NCBI GenBank assembly: GCA_030747695.1
Contig: JASLKG010000003.1
Span: 105,757 to 169,756 of the forward strand
From: Candidatus Poseidoniaceae archaeon
GTDB lineage: Archaea; Thermoplasmatota; Poseidoniia; Poseidoniales; Poseidoniaceae
Length of the DNA stretch: 64,000 nt
Direction: 5' to 3'
Of this stretch, positions 25,454 through 35,400 are shown piece by piece; positions within the stretch are counted from its first letter, which is position 1; each line of letters begins with the position of its first letter. Made by a program: the position numbers and the translations under genes. The notes beneath the pieces were generated by a model that saw only the letters and a list, made by a program, of their open reading frames with translations, did not search any database and was not told the origin of the DNA.

Positions 25454-27148
25454 ATGTCAGCAGACTTGGTCGATGCCGAGTTAATTGACAATGGTGATAC
25501 AAAAATCTTGAATGGTTTACTTGGTGTTACATTTGCCGTTGCAATATTGTTTTTGATATTAGCAGCAAATTTCAGTGATGTATTACTAGAAAATGATGAT
25601 GAAAACTCAGCGCAATTATCACCTGGTGATCAAGTTGAAATCGTATTTGGCGAGCCGATTTATATGCCTCGCCATGAAGAATGTATAGATCCAAATAATG
25701 GTCAAGATGCAGACTACATAGGCTATGGTGTTGGCTATGAACCCTCATTGTCTGTTGATTCAAATGGCAACATGCAAATAACCGCTCATAAGGACTTAAG
25801 ATGGGGTGGAGAAGGTAACCCATTTGCTCCAGTATTGGGAGGAAATCTAGATTCATGGTACGCTTGTGAAGAAGGGCGTATGACGACTTGGGATTATTGG
25901 GCATCATGGTTTTGGGTATCTGTCGATAATGGAACAACTTGGGGGCATGGAGATAGTTTTGATCCAACTCCAGGGAATTTGGCAAATTCTGCAGTTGGCT
26001 CAGTAACAGGGGGTGGCTCAGAATGCTTGGGTGATGAAGGTGATATTGCAATTGATGCAAATGATGTAGTCTACTATTTGGATACAACACTTGAAGACAA
26101 TTGGTGGCACAGATTTACAGAGGGAGGCTCTTCATATGAAATGGGCCAAGTATGTCAGAGAATGAATACAATGGCAGCAGATGACCGCCCATGGGTCGCA
26201 GCACAAGGCGATGGGATTATACATTATCTTGGTAATTCAGGAGCTAGCCCTCCCGAATGTACAGGTGATTTTGGTAGATATTGGTATTACCACTCTGAAA
26301 ACGGAGGAAATACATTTTCTCAGTGTTTTGCAATGCCAGGAGGGTGGTCTACAATTTCTTCCCAAAATGATGGCCCATATGTGTTTGTAGCACAGGAAGA
26401 TCAAGACACATCATCAGGTAGTGTTCACATCAGAATTAGTGATGATTACGGCCGCGGTACAGGGCCGGGCCCTTCTGATGGTAGTTGGGCATTACCAGTA
26501 AATATCGGCCCAAGAAATGGAAATTGTCCTGAGGGATATCCAGTTGTGAATAATAACGAAGCAGGTACAGTTGCTGTTGTTTGGGCGGATTGTCCACAAG
26601 GCGATGTTGGAGCGTGGGATATGCTAATGGCAATTTCTTATGATAATGGAACTAGTTGGGAAGAGGCTTGGAGCATTGCTCCAAATTGGGGCGACTCAGG
26701 GGGTCTCACAATGTATCCGTTTGTTTCAATTAGTGAAAATAATATGGTCTCAGTAGCGTGGTATGGCTTACAATATGGCGAGGACGGTTATACTACTGGA
26801 GATGAATGGTATTTGTATGCAGGAGCTGTATTTGAACCGCATAGTGGCAACCCCTTTGAATGGTCAATAGCAGATCCAACTCCATTGCACATAGTTACAG
26901 AATACGAAGAATCAAATCAAGACGTGCACGCATTGCATGATTTCTTTGAGACAGTACATGCACCCGATGGAAGTTGGGTAGGAATTGCATATCAACAAAA
27001 TATTGGCCTACATCCTTTTGAAGCTAATGAAGAACAGAGATATATCAAATTTGTACGTGGTGAGGTGATTAGCCACATCCCCGAACCTTCACTTTCACTT
27101 CCTGAAGAGACTGTTTTTGGCACAATTTGGATAGCATCTGACATTTGA
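25454..27148 (+). CDS. type II membrane protein with Asp-box (sialidase-fold) repeats
   Basis: A 564-residue protein with a short acidic N-terminus (DLVDAELIDNGD), one transmembrane helix (about residues 22-42) and a large ectodomain. Three Asp-box motifs, S-x-D/N-x-G-x-T-W/F, are visible: SVDNGTTW (156-163), SENGGNTF (281-288) and SYDNGTSW (395-402). These mark six-bladed beta-propellers of the sialidase/BNR superfamily. The sialidase Arg triad and the FRIP motif were not recognised, so glycosidase activity is not supported. Paired Cys residues suggest disulfides outside the cell. It is followed without a gap by the TSP3 surface protein. Confidence 0.75.
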   Translation: MSADLVDAELIDNGDTKILNGLLGVTFAVAILFLILAANFSDVLLENDDENSAQLSPGDQVEIVFGEPIYMPRHEECIDPNNGQDADYIGYGVGYEPSLSVDSNGNMQITAHKDLRWGGEGNPFAPVLGGNLDSWYACEEGRMTTWDYWASWFWVSVDNGTTWGHGDSFDPTPGNLANSAVGSVTGGGSECLGDEGDIAIDANDVVYYLDTTLEDNWWHRFTEGGSSYEMGQVCQRMNTMAADDRPWVAAQGDGIIHYLGNSGASPPECTGDFGRYWYYHSENGGNTFSQCFAMPGGWSTISSQNDGPYVFVAQEDQDTSSGSVHIRISDDYGRGTGPGPSDGSWALPVNIGPRNGNCPEGYPVVNNNEAGTVAVVWADCPQGDVGAWDMLMAISYDNGTSWEEAWSIAPNWGDSGGLTMYPFVSISENNMVSVAWYGLQYGEDGYTTGDEWYLYAGAVFEPHSGNPFEWSIADPTPLHIVTEYEESNQDVHALHDFFETVHAPDGSWVGIAYQQNIGLHPFEANEEQRYIKFVRGEVISHIPEPSLSLPEETVFGTIWIASDI

Positions 27149-27186
27149 CATGTCGGCGGCGTCTTGAAAACCACTTCCTCGTGTGC

Positions 27187-29646
27187 ATGCGTATGCACGC
27201 GCGCGGCTTGGCGGCAATTTTCCTCGCTGCGAGCTTGCTCAGTTTTGTCCCAATTGCCAGTGCTGACGACGATCAGACTAACGCAAGTGTTCTCACAAAT
27301 GGCCTCTCAGTGAATGGTTATGTTTGTTATGATGACGGATGTTCGCCAAATGATGAAAAAGATTGGTGGAAAATTAGAGCTTACAAGGGAGATATTGTAG
27401 AAATTTCATTTTCAGGCTCAATGAATAATGGTGCTTGGTGGTGCCCCGGCGATGGATGGGAGGCAGATTTTTCAATACATGATGCAGCAGGAACATCCCT
27501 TGCTTCACAAGCAATGAGTGATGCAGGTTCTTCTACCGTTTTGTCGACAACAGTGAATTCAGAAGGGTGGATTTATGTCAAGATAAAGGGCAAAGATAGT
27601 TGGTGTAACGACGGTGTTGACTACACTCTTACACCTTCTATCAATCAAGATAATCGTGATACTGATGAGGATGGCTTTATCGATAACGAAGATGATTGTG
27701 ATTTAACTCAAGGTACATCTACAAATGATCGTAAAGGTTGTCCTGATAGTGATTCTGATGGTTGGTCCGATCCTGATTCGGGGTGGGGGCCAAATAATGG
27801 AGCAGATGCATTCGTTTTCGAACCCTCACAGTGGATTGATTCAGATAATGATGGTTATGGTGATAATCTAAATGGATTTGAAGGAGACCATTGCCCATAT
27901 CGTAGAGGTTATTCAGATAATGATAGATATGGGTGTTTAGATTCAGATGGCGATGGTTGGTCAGATGCAGATCCAGGCGGATTAGATGGTGTTGAACCAT
28001 GGTTTTCACATCCTAATGGCACAGGTGATGCATTCCCATTCGAAGCAAGTCAATGGAATGATACAGATTCTGATGGTTACGGTGACAATTGGGCCGACGA
28101 GTCTTGGAATCAAACTAGAGAAAATTGGTCAATTGGAAGTTGGTATGAAAATGCTTCACAACCCGACGCCTGTCCATTTGTAACAGGTTATTCTACTGGA
28201 GATAGATTTGGTTGCCCAGACACAGATTCAGATAGTTGGTCGGATCCAGATTACAATTGGACTTCGTCTGACGGAGCTGATGCATTTCCCCTAAATCCAA
28301 GCCAGTGGACAGATAGAGATGGTGATGGCTGGGGGGATAATCTCACAGATGGAGCAACTCAATCTGATGCTTTCCCAGATAATCCAACTCAATGGTTGGA
28401 TACTGATGGTGATGGCTGGGGCGACAACCAGACATGGGGGGCAACACAAGTAGATGATTTCCCATTAATTCCATCACAGTATCTCGATACAGATGGAGAT
28501 GGGTATGGGAATAATCTCACAGGGTTCGAAGGAGATGTTTGTCCTTTGAGCACTGTAGAGGAAGTAGAAAGTGGCTGGATTAGTTGGGCAGATAGATTTG
28601 GCTGTTTAGATTCAGATATGGATGGATATTCAAATCCGGATGATTATTGGGTGTCACATCCTGATGGCTTTGCAGATGCCTTCCCCGATGACAGAACTCA
28701 GTGGCATGATACTGATGATGATGGATATGGAGATAACATCGAATATTTCGATGGAGACACTTGGAGGCAGGCCTGGAGAGGGGATGGCTGCATTGCTACG
28801 GAAGGGTCCTCTACTATGGATCGTTGGGGCTGTCCAGATAATGATAATGATGGATGGTCTGATCCTACTACTCATTGGTTAGCAAGCCCGGGTGGTAATG
28901 CTGACGCGTGGCCAGCAGATCCAACTCAGTGGCATGACCGAGATGGTGATGGAAGAGGGGATAATCCGAGAGGAACAACATCAGACGTATGTCCTGATAC
29001 GCCTGGTACTTCGGTTGGCCCAACATCTGGTGGTGACCGTTGGGGATGCCACGATACCGATGGCGACGGTTGGTCTGATTTAGGCGATGCGTTTCCACAT
29101 GAGCCTACACAATGGAGTGATATTGATGGTGATGGATTTGGAGATAATCCTGATGGCCATGAAGGTGATGCTTGTCCTAGTGAGAGAGGGCAGTCCTTTT
29201 TCGATAGGTTAGGATGTAGGGATTCAGATGGCGATGGGTGGTCAGATCCAACTCAAAATTGGCGGGCCTCTCCATGGGGTGAGGCAGATGCCTTCCCTAC
29301 AGATCGCCTACAGTGGCAAGATACTGATGAAGACGGATTTGGCGATGTACCGATGGGGGCAAAACGAGATGATTGTCCAACGATTTCTGGTACCTCGACT
29401 CGTGATGTACAAGGATGCCCTGATGCAGATGGCGACGGTTGGTCTGACGCATATGGCGGCTGGAATGCAGCCCTTTCTACAATGGGTGAAAACCCAGCAG
29501 TAAGCTGGATATCATATCTTATTCTTGGCATAGTGATGATGATTTCTTCTAGCCTCGCAATGGTATTGCGTTCATCTAGAAGCTCTTCAATTTTAGAGAA
29601 AGGACTTCCAGAACTTGAGGACAAGGGAGGTGAAGAAAATGCGTGA
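27187..29646 (+). CDS. surface protein with thrombospondin type-3-like calcium repeats
   Basis: An 819-residue protein: signal peptide (about 1-26, ending near ASADD), an N-terminal beta domain resembling a pre-peptidase C-terminal domain (about 30-150, DWWKIRAYKGDIVEISFSG), then about nine TSP3-like units (156-758) built on QW-x-D-x-DGDGxGDN and DGDGWSDP motifs with conserved CP and DRxGC Cys pairs. A transmembrane helix (about 771-794) and an acidic tail follow. TSP3 repeats bind calcium and stiffen stalks (family knowledge). ATG 27187 gives the best signal peptide; the upstream frame to 27145 overlaps the previous gene. It overlaps the next gene by 8 bases. Confidence 0.85.
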   Translation: MRMHARGLAAIFLAASLLSFVPIASADDDQTNASVLTNGLSVNGYVCYDDGCSPNDEKDWWKIRAYKGDIVEISFSGSMNNGAWWCPGDGWEADFSIHDAAGTSLASQAMSDAGSSTVLSTTVNSEGWIYVKIKGKDSWCNDGVDYTLTPSINQDNRDTDEDGFIDNEDDCDLTQGTSTNDRKGCPDSDSDGWSDPDSGWGPNNGADAFVFEPSQWIDSDNDGYGDNLNGFEGDHCPYRRGYSDNDRYGCLDSDGDGWSDADPGGLDGVEPWFSHPNGTGDAFPFEASQWNDTDSDGYGDNWADESWNQTRENWSIGSWYENASQPDACPFVTGYSTGDRFGCPDTDSDSWSDPDYNWTSSDGADAFPLNPSQWTDRDGDGWGDNLTDGATQSDAFPDNPTQWLDTDGDGWGDNQTWGATQVDDFPLIPSQYLDTDGDGYGNNLTGFEGDVCPLSTVEEVESGWISWADRFGCLDSDMDGYSNPDDYWVSHPDGFADAFPDDRTQWHDTDDDGYGDNIEYFDGDTWRQAWRGDGCIATEGSSTMDRWGCPDNDNDGWSDPTTHWLASPGGNADAWPADPTQWHDRDGDGRGDNPRGTTSDVCPDTPGTSVGPTSGGDRWGCHDTDGDGWSDLGDAFPHEPTQWSDIDGDGFGDNPDGHEGDACPSERGQSFFDRLGCRDSDGDGWSDPTQNWRASPWGEADAFPTDRLQWQDTDEDGFGDVPMGAKRDDCPTISGTSTRDVQGCPDADGDGWSDAYGGWNAALSTMGENPAVSWISYLILGIVMMISSSLAMVLRSSRSSSILEKGLPELEDKGGEENA
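27655..29460 (+). repeat. TSP3-like coding repeats (about nine units)
   Basis: Degenerate in-frame repeats of roughly 50-90 codons, each with a QW-x-D-x-D-x-DGxGDN block, a GD-x-CP block and a DRxGC-x-D-x-DGDGWSD block. The nine QW/QY-x-D blocks fall between residues about 215 and 720. Divergence between units at DNA level is too large for recent tandem duplication of the whole array. Confidence 0.8.
29626..29633 (+). promoter_or_regulatory. strong Shine-Dalgarno GGAGGTGA
   Basis: GGAGGTGA lies 5 bases before ATG 29639, inside the last codons of the TSP3 gene. It fixes the start of the downstream gene and indicates translational coupling across the 8-base overlap. Confidence 0.8.
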
Positions 29647-30886
29647 ATTCTTTATTGCATTTGTTTTTGTTAGTTTGTGCTTTGCACCAATTACTCAAGC
29701 CCAAGAAGAAGTAGATCCATTCGAAGAAGCTGGGCTTTCAATGGTCGCTTTAAGAAATGATACACTAGACATTGATCAAGATGGACTTATGGATTCAGTA
29801 CGAGTAGTAATCGTGTTAAATTCTACACAGAATTGGATTGATTTGACACTATCATTGTTAGGTGAGCATAGTGGTATAACTGTGATTGAAGAAAAAGCTA
29901 TGTCATTTGAATCACAAGAAAATACTAGCTTGACTTATGATTCGTGGGCAGTAGGAGAGCATCGATTAGTGTTAGAGATTAGTGATGTCGAAGGACGTTT
30001 GTTGAAAACAATTTCAATAGGCTCATTTGATTTAACTCCAGCATTAAATGAACCCGATGTTGATTTGGTATTATCTGGTTCTGAAGTAATGATGACAGGT
30101 GACGATTGTTCAATTAATCGTGAATTTACTGATGAAACGGGGCCTCGTTGGGGTAAAGGTGGAACTCGTACAATTACGGGGACTCCGTTCAAGGTACTAG
30201 ATACAGATTACAGTCTAGATTGTAGTAATTGGCCTGCTGGCGAATATACAATTACAGAAACTTACAGTAATGGATTAGGTCAGACTACAAGTGATGTACT
30301 AGTAATGGTAATCGCAAATCGTCCACCTCCTAAATTCGAAATTACAGTAACAGGTTCAGGATTTGAAGTAGGCACCCCATGTAAGATCACACTCATGCCA
30401 CAAGTGGGCGAAAATCATGATAATTTTTTGAAGGAATGGACAATTACTCCATCGCCTTTACCGGTTGGAAATATAAGCTCAATTGATTGTTCAAATTGGG
30501 GCTCAGGCGTCCATAAAATTTTGTTAAAGGTTACGAATTTTGAAGAGATATCAACAACTCAAGGTGCAATGTTGGTAAGACTTCCATCAGTAGAAGATGA
30601 ATTTGATGATGATGCCCCTGTGACTTCTGAAGGCGAAGAAACTGAAACTTCAGATGTTGGAATTTATGGGATTATATTTTTGGCTCTTTTACTAGGGGTC
30701 TCGATTTTTGTCGTGATGATGCAAAATGGCCCTACAGATGAGATAATGTCGTCAATGATGGAGGGGGAACCCGACTCTGAAAATTTACCAACACATATTG
30801 ATGAAAGTGGAATCTTATGGCGCAGGCATGATGATGGGGAACTAGATTGGTGGGATGACTCAACCAATTCATGGAGGCAATGGTAA
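29639..30886 (+). CDS. exported Ig-like membrane protein with Trp-rich tail
   Basis: Not recognised as a named family. The 415-residue product has a signal peptide (about 1-21, ending at TQAQE), an ectodomain with two or three beta-sandwich-like segments, each with a Cys pair (DDCSINREF and LDCSNWPAGEYTITE; CKITLMP and IDCSNWGSGVHKI), one transmembrane helix (about 341-361) and a cytosolic tail. The last 27 residues (GILWRRHDDGELDWWDD and on) match the tail of the 6465-7157 protein. The repeated DCSNWxxGxH/Y unit is an internal duplication. It is the middle gene of a coupled trio: 8-base overlap upstream and TAATG overlap downstream. Confidence 0.75.
   Translation: MREFFIAFVFVSLCFAPITQAQEEVDPFEEAGLSMVALRNDTLDIDQDGLMDSVRVVIVLNSTQNWIDLTLSLLGEHSGITVIEEKAMSFESQENTSLTYDSWAVGEHRLVLEISDVEGRLLKTISIGSFDLTPALNEPDVDLVLSGSEVMMTGDDCSINREFTDETGPRWGKGGTRTITGTPFKVLDTDYSLDCSNWPAGEYTITETYSNGLGQTTSDVLVMVIANRPPPKFEITVTGSGFEVGTPCKITLMPQVGENHDNFLKEWTITPSPLPVGNISSIDCSNWGSGVHKILLKVTNFEEISTTQGAMLVRLPSVEDEFDDDAPVTSEGEETETSDVGIYGIIFLALLLGVSIFVVMMQNGPTDEIMSSMMEGEPDSENLPTHIDESGILWRRHDDGELDWWDDSTNSWRQW
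30803..30883 (+). other. Trp/Asp-rich tail motif (copy 2)
   Basis: The last 27 codons of the 29639-30886 gene. The G-[IV]-x-W-x4-DDG core and following Trp residues align by eye with copy 1 at 7068-7154. Here it sits on the cytosolic side of a membrane protein. Confidence 0.5.
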
Positions 30887-31746
30887 TGATTGAAACAATC
30901 GCATTTTGGGTAATGATTGTTTCAGGAATTGGTATTGCATTAATGGTCACAAAATCACTATGGAAAAGGTATCTTCGTTTACAATCTGAAAAACCTAGCT
31001 TAGATCGTGAATGGGTTGATGATTGTGCAAAACATGGTTCTGCAGAAATTAAAGGTAACAGAATCTCATTGAAAAACATTAGAGATTTTAAGTGGGAAAG
31101 CAAATGGGAACATGATGGAAAGTGGTTAGATACAGATGTAGATGTCTCAAAAATCAAAGATATCTGGTTTGTGATAGATCATTTTCATTCCATTAAGGGT
31201 TTGGCACATACCATGTTAACATTTGAATTTGAAGATGGCCAATTCATTACTTTTTCATTCGAAACACGTAGAGAAAAAGGAGAAAAGTATCACCCTTGGA
31301 CCGGATTATGGCGTGCTTACGAACTTTATCTCTTGGTATCAACTGAAAGGGACGCACTCCACCTAAGAACAAATAAGAGGGGACATAAAGTCCACTTGTT
31401 TAGGGTTCAAGCACCTCCAGGGAAAGATAAAGCCTTGTTTTTAGCTCTATGTGATCGCCTCAATAAATTATCAATAGAACCTGAATGGTATCACACTTTA
31501 TTCAGTACATGTACAACCTCAATCGTAGATCAAGTTAATTTGATTACTCCGGGAAGAATTCCTAGTATGTGGCGTACTCTACTTCCCGGACATTCAGCAA
31601 AAGCAGCATGGAAACTAAAATTGATTGAGGATTGGGGTGGATATAAATCAACAATAGAAGCTTCAAGAATTGATGAAAAAGCACAAGAATGGAAAGAAGA
31701 TGAAGATTATTCACTTCATATTAGGAGACATTTGCCTCCCAAATGA
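30886..31746 (+). CDS. DUF4105 (Lnb N-terminal periplasmic-like) membrane protein
   Basis: A 286-residue protein with one N-terminal membrane segment (about residues 5-25) and a domain resembling DUF4105. The match rests on HFHSIKGLAHTMLTFEFEDGQFITFSFETRREKGE, a Y-x-LF-x-TCTTS segment near residue 205 and a conserved His/Cys pattern. DUF4105 includes the N-terminal region of lacto-N-biosidase chaperone-like proteins, and its NlpC/P60-like His/Cys arrangement suggests amidase or acyl-transfer chemistry, unproven. ATG 30886 is chosen because GGAGG at 30873-30877 precedes it by 8 bases and it overlaps the previous stop (TAATG). The 3' end overlaps convergent thiamine pyrophosphokinase by 26 bases. 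Confidence 0.75.
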   Translation: MIETIAFWVMIVSGIGIALMVTKSLWKRYLRLQSEKPSLDREWVDDCAKHGSAEIKGNRISLKNIRDFKWESKWEHDGKWLDTDVDVSKIKDIWFVIDHFHSIKGLAHTMLTFEFEDGQFITFSFETRREKGEKYHPWTGLWRAYELYLLVSTERDALHLRTNKRGHKVHLFRVQAPPGKDKALFLALCDRLNKLSIEPEWYHTLFSTCTTSIVDQVNLITPGRIPSMWRTLLPGHSAKAAWKLKLIEDWGGYKSTIEASRIDEKAQEWKEDEDYSLHIRRHLPPK

Positions 31747-32299
31747 ATAACAAATCTCCTCCTTCGTGTGACAGTTTGACATTTTCAGATATAGTTCGGT
31801 TACCTACTCCCAATGTACCAGTAGAAATATCTTGATCTTGCAAGGTAAATTCACACCCGTCTATTCTGACTTCTTTGACGATTCCAAATGGGATTATGCC
31901 ACATCTAGTACCAATTTTTAATTTCATTTCTAAACCTTCACTAGGAATTCTACATGCTCTCCATGTATCAAAATAGATTATTGCGTTTGATTCAGTTTCA
32001 AATAACGATGTAAATGTTGCCAATTGGTGATCTAATCTACCACCCTCAACACCTACAATTGCATTTACTTCATATTCGCGAAGAGCCTTTGCTAAATCTG
32101 AGTCACATTGACCATCATCTGCTTGGTACTTTTTTGGATTTTTTATAGAATCCATGTCTCCTACAACTACATCCCATTGTTCAAATCTATCTGCCGCACC
32201 ATCAAGTGCAACAATTTGAGTTGCTTGTTCAAATAATGTATCCATCAACAAATTCGAAGGCCAATTTCCATTTCCCACAACGAGTACGAATCCGGCCAT
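31721..32299 (-). CDS. thiamine pyrophosphokinase
   Basis: Transfers pyrophosphate from ATP to thiamine to give TPP. The 192-residue product shows the family motifs in order: LDGAADRF, VVGDMDSI (metal/ATP site), the QCDSDLAKAL segment where the family has D-x-DLxKAL, and GVEGGRLDHQLA. The C-terminal thiamine-binding sheet is present and ends with GGDLLFIWE. Length is typical for the archaeal/bacterial form. It is convergent with the DUF4105 gene and divergent from the giant FG-GAP/TSP3 gene. Use of TPK suggests thiamine salvage, as bacteria-like TPK acts on free thiamine. Confidence 0.88.
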   Translation of the reverse strand: MAGFVLVVGNGNWPSNLLMDTLFEQATQIVALDGAADRFEQWDVVVGDMDSIKNPKKYQADDGQCDSDLAKALREYEVNAIVGVEGGRLDHQLATFTSLFETESNAIIYFDTWRACRIPSEGLEMKLKIGTRCGIIPFGIVKEVRIDGCEFTLQDQDISTGTLGVGNRTISENVKLSHEGGDLLFIWEANVS

Positions 32300-32351
32300 G
32301 TTAAGGCCAAATGGTGGTTGGTTTCAAGTGGTTCGCTCCAACGCAATCAAA

Positions 32352-32374
32352 ACGGCCCCCTAATAGGGGGCCGT
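32352..32374. other. perfect 9-bp G/C hairpin in divergent intergenic region
   Basis: ACGGCCCCC, loop TAATA, GGGGGCCGT: a perfect stem in AT-rich surroundings, 40 bases before the GTG start of the giant surface protein. No T-run follows on either strand, so it does not look like a classical intrinsic terminator. It could be a 5'-leader structure or a protein-binding dyad. Confidence 0.7.
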
Positions 32375-32413
32375 GTAAACATGTTTTGGCAATAGTTTTG
32401 AAGGTGGTATGTC

Positions 32414-35400
32414 GTGAAACAAATTATGCTATGGCGCAAGTGGGTTCTTCCACTCACAATATTGATGATTTTCGCCATGCAAATTTTGTTACCATTAGCA
32501 CCTCTCTCAGAATCAGAATCTTATATTCCAGGCCAATCTGAATTCTTTGGATCAGGACACGAGAGAGCAGGTTCACAAGTCACAATTAATGGGCAATCGT
32601 GGGATATAAGGCCGGAATCAATCATTGAAGAAGTTGAATTTACAACACTTTCTTCAAACGCAACAGGAGGTATTGATTTGGTACCAGACCTTGACCATGG
32701 AGTGCATTTTTGCGCAATCAATGGAGATGAAGTAGTATATGTCGCACCTGACGGAAATCAAATGCTCATAGAAAATTTGAGTGGGCAAGAAGGAGCAGAC
32801 CACTGTGCAATTGCAAATTCAGATTTAGATAGAATTGTTGTAGTGTATGACAATGGTGATGATTTGAAGGTAGCACGATTAGCGATAGAAAGCATAGTCT
32901 ATACAAATCCAATTTGGTATGTCCGTACAATTGCAGAAGATGTTGTAAAAGACACTATACGTGTCGATTTTGATTCAGAACATAGAATCCATATTGTGTA
33001 TAGAGATTTGGATTCAAAATTGTCTCATATGATGTATAACACTGCATATTGGAATCACTCAATAATCGAATCTGATCAAGTTGGCAGTGATGTGGAATTT
33101 GAGATAGATGATTTGGGAATTGCACATGTAGTGTACACAAAGGGCGATGAAGTCCATTTGATAAGATTCAATGAGACATATGAAGTACGCCAAACTATCG
33201 GTAAGGATTCAAATTTAACAAATGGAATTGGTATGAGTCTAGATTCAAATTTCGTTGAACAGATTGCTTATACTACCGAAGTTAATGGGACTAGTACAGT
33301 ATCCCTATTGCAGAGTCTTGCTGGGAAAGATATTGGAAGAATTTCACCAGAGGCCAAATGGATCATCAATTATGATGATGATTCACTTGAGGGCATTGTA
33401 AAGTTTGGAGATATTGATTCCGATGGCTACGATGATTTGGTTTATACAGATCCAGATGGAAACGGAACAATTTCCATACATGTGGGAAGTTCAAGTGGCC
33501 CAAGTATTCTTGCAGATCAAATAATTGTTGGATCACAAGGGGATTCATTGTTAGGTAATGCTATGGCAGTTGGGGATTGGAATTGTGATGGATATGACGA
33601 TATAGTCGCGAGCGAACATGGGTTAGGATACAACGATTCAGGATATGTCAAGATAATGTTAGGTTCAGCTGAGGGCATTAACGAATCAGCATGGTGGTCA
33701 TTGCAAGGTAATGATAATGATAACTTGGGGTGGTCAATAGCATCACTTGGAGATGTGGAATTAGATGGGTGTGATGATTTTGCAATAGTGGCCAACAAGT
33801 TGGTGGAAGAACATCCTTCAGATCCACAATTATCAAAAAATGGATTAGTTTTAATTTTCAGGGGAAATCAAACATCAATGATACATCAGACAAATATTAC
33901 TCAAACACTAGACGGCTCAATGTTTGGTAGAGCCTTGGCATCGGGAGACTGGGACGGAGATGGTTACAATGACCTTGTGATATCAAATACTGGAAATCAA
34001 GATTCTCCTACAGGATATTCTTCAATAGAGTTTTTCCGAGGAGGACCTAATGGCACCGAATCAACTCCTTATGCTGATTTCCAATTGCTCACCCAAGGAA
34101 AGCTCTATGGGACTGAAATGTCATTTGTAGGTGATATCAATGGAGATGGATATGAAGACCTATTAATTTCTGAACTATATGCCTCTGGAAATCTATACCA
34201 TACTGGTAAAATTCATTTGTGGGCGGGTTCATCAACTGGCCCAACACAGGGATATTGGGATGATACAGGAGCGTTTGCAAATGCTTTGTTAGGAACTACA
34301 CTATCTCCTGCTGGCGACATTAATGAGGATGGATATGATGACTTCTTGGTAACTTATCCAAGGTATTCAAATAATGGAAATGTGTTATTGTATCTCGGTT
34401 CAAGTTTCGGCCCTAGACAAGATACCCAATCCTTCGCACAAGGACTAACTGGTGAATATGTTGGAATTAATTTGCTATCGGGAATGGATTTTGATGGAGA
34501 TGGAATGGGAGATTTACTTTATTCTTCAAGAGATTTGAAAGAAGACGGGTCTTCATTTACCCCAGCTTTGAATATAATGACTGAACGTGATTGGGAATTC
34601 ATTGATATTGAAATTGAAGGATCTGTAAATAATATAGAGATGGGCTCAACTTTGAGAGGAGACCCTACAATATTTGTCGATGGTCAAAATGACGTGCTAA
34701 TTCGACACACACTTGATGGTAGCCCTTCAGGAAGATGGGTAATTTCGACAATAGATTCGAGTGGTACAGTATCTTTTGCTAGTTCTAGTTCTGGTAATTT
34801 TGCAATATTGTCGCACACTAATGGCCCTATCAAATATCACTATTCGACTCCTTATCTGGGATTAACTACAACTCTAAATTCAATTAATGAAGCTGGAATG
34901 TGGGCAGATACTGATGTCGACTCCAATGGTTTACAGCATATTGTACATGCAAGTACATCCTTTTCTTCAATATTTTATTCCAATGAATCTTCTACAGGTT
35001 GGACTTCACAAACGGTCAGTTCATCAATTGATTTAATGATGCCAATCCAATTACACTTGAATTCATCAGATACGCCCCATTTGGTATATACAGAAGATAC
35101 TGGCGATGTTAAGATTGCAATAAGAGATAGTTCTTGGTCCGAAAATAATTTGTTAAACTCAACTGTTGGAATAGATTTAGACACGGTCATGTGGGATGAT
35201 GAATTGTATATGGCAGTGATAAATTCTGTAAACAATACTTCTGTATTGAGTGTTATTCATTGGGCCAATTTGTCAGATAACAATTATACTCATAATTGGA
35301 ATCTTGCAGTAGTGAACGATACAGCACAAGTTGAAATCGGAATGAGTGATGCAAATAACCTGTGCGTTTCGTGGATGGACGGTTCGAGACTTATTGTTAA

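Noticed and set aside
27655..29460. Regularly spaced repeats resembling a CRISPR array
   Set aside because: Units are in-frame, degenerate and encode TSP3-like calcium motifs; unit lengths vary and no cas gene is present.
32352..32374. Intrinsic transcription terminator
   Set aside because: The stem is perfect but no T-run follows on either strand, and it sits between divergent genes where a terminator would serve neither.
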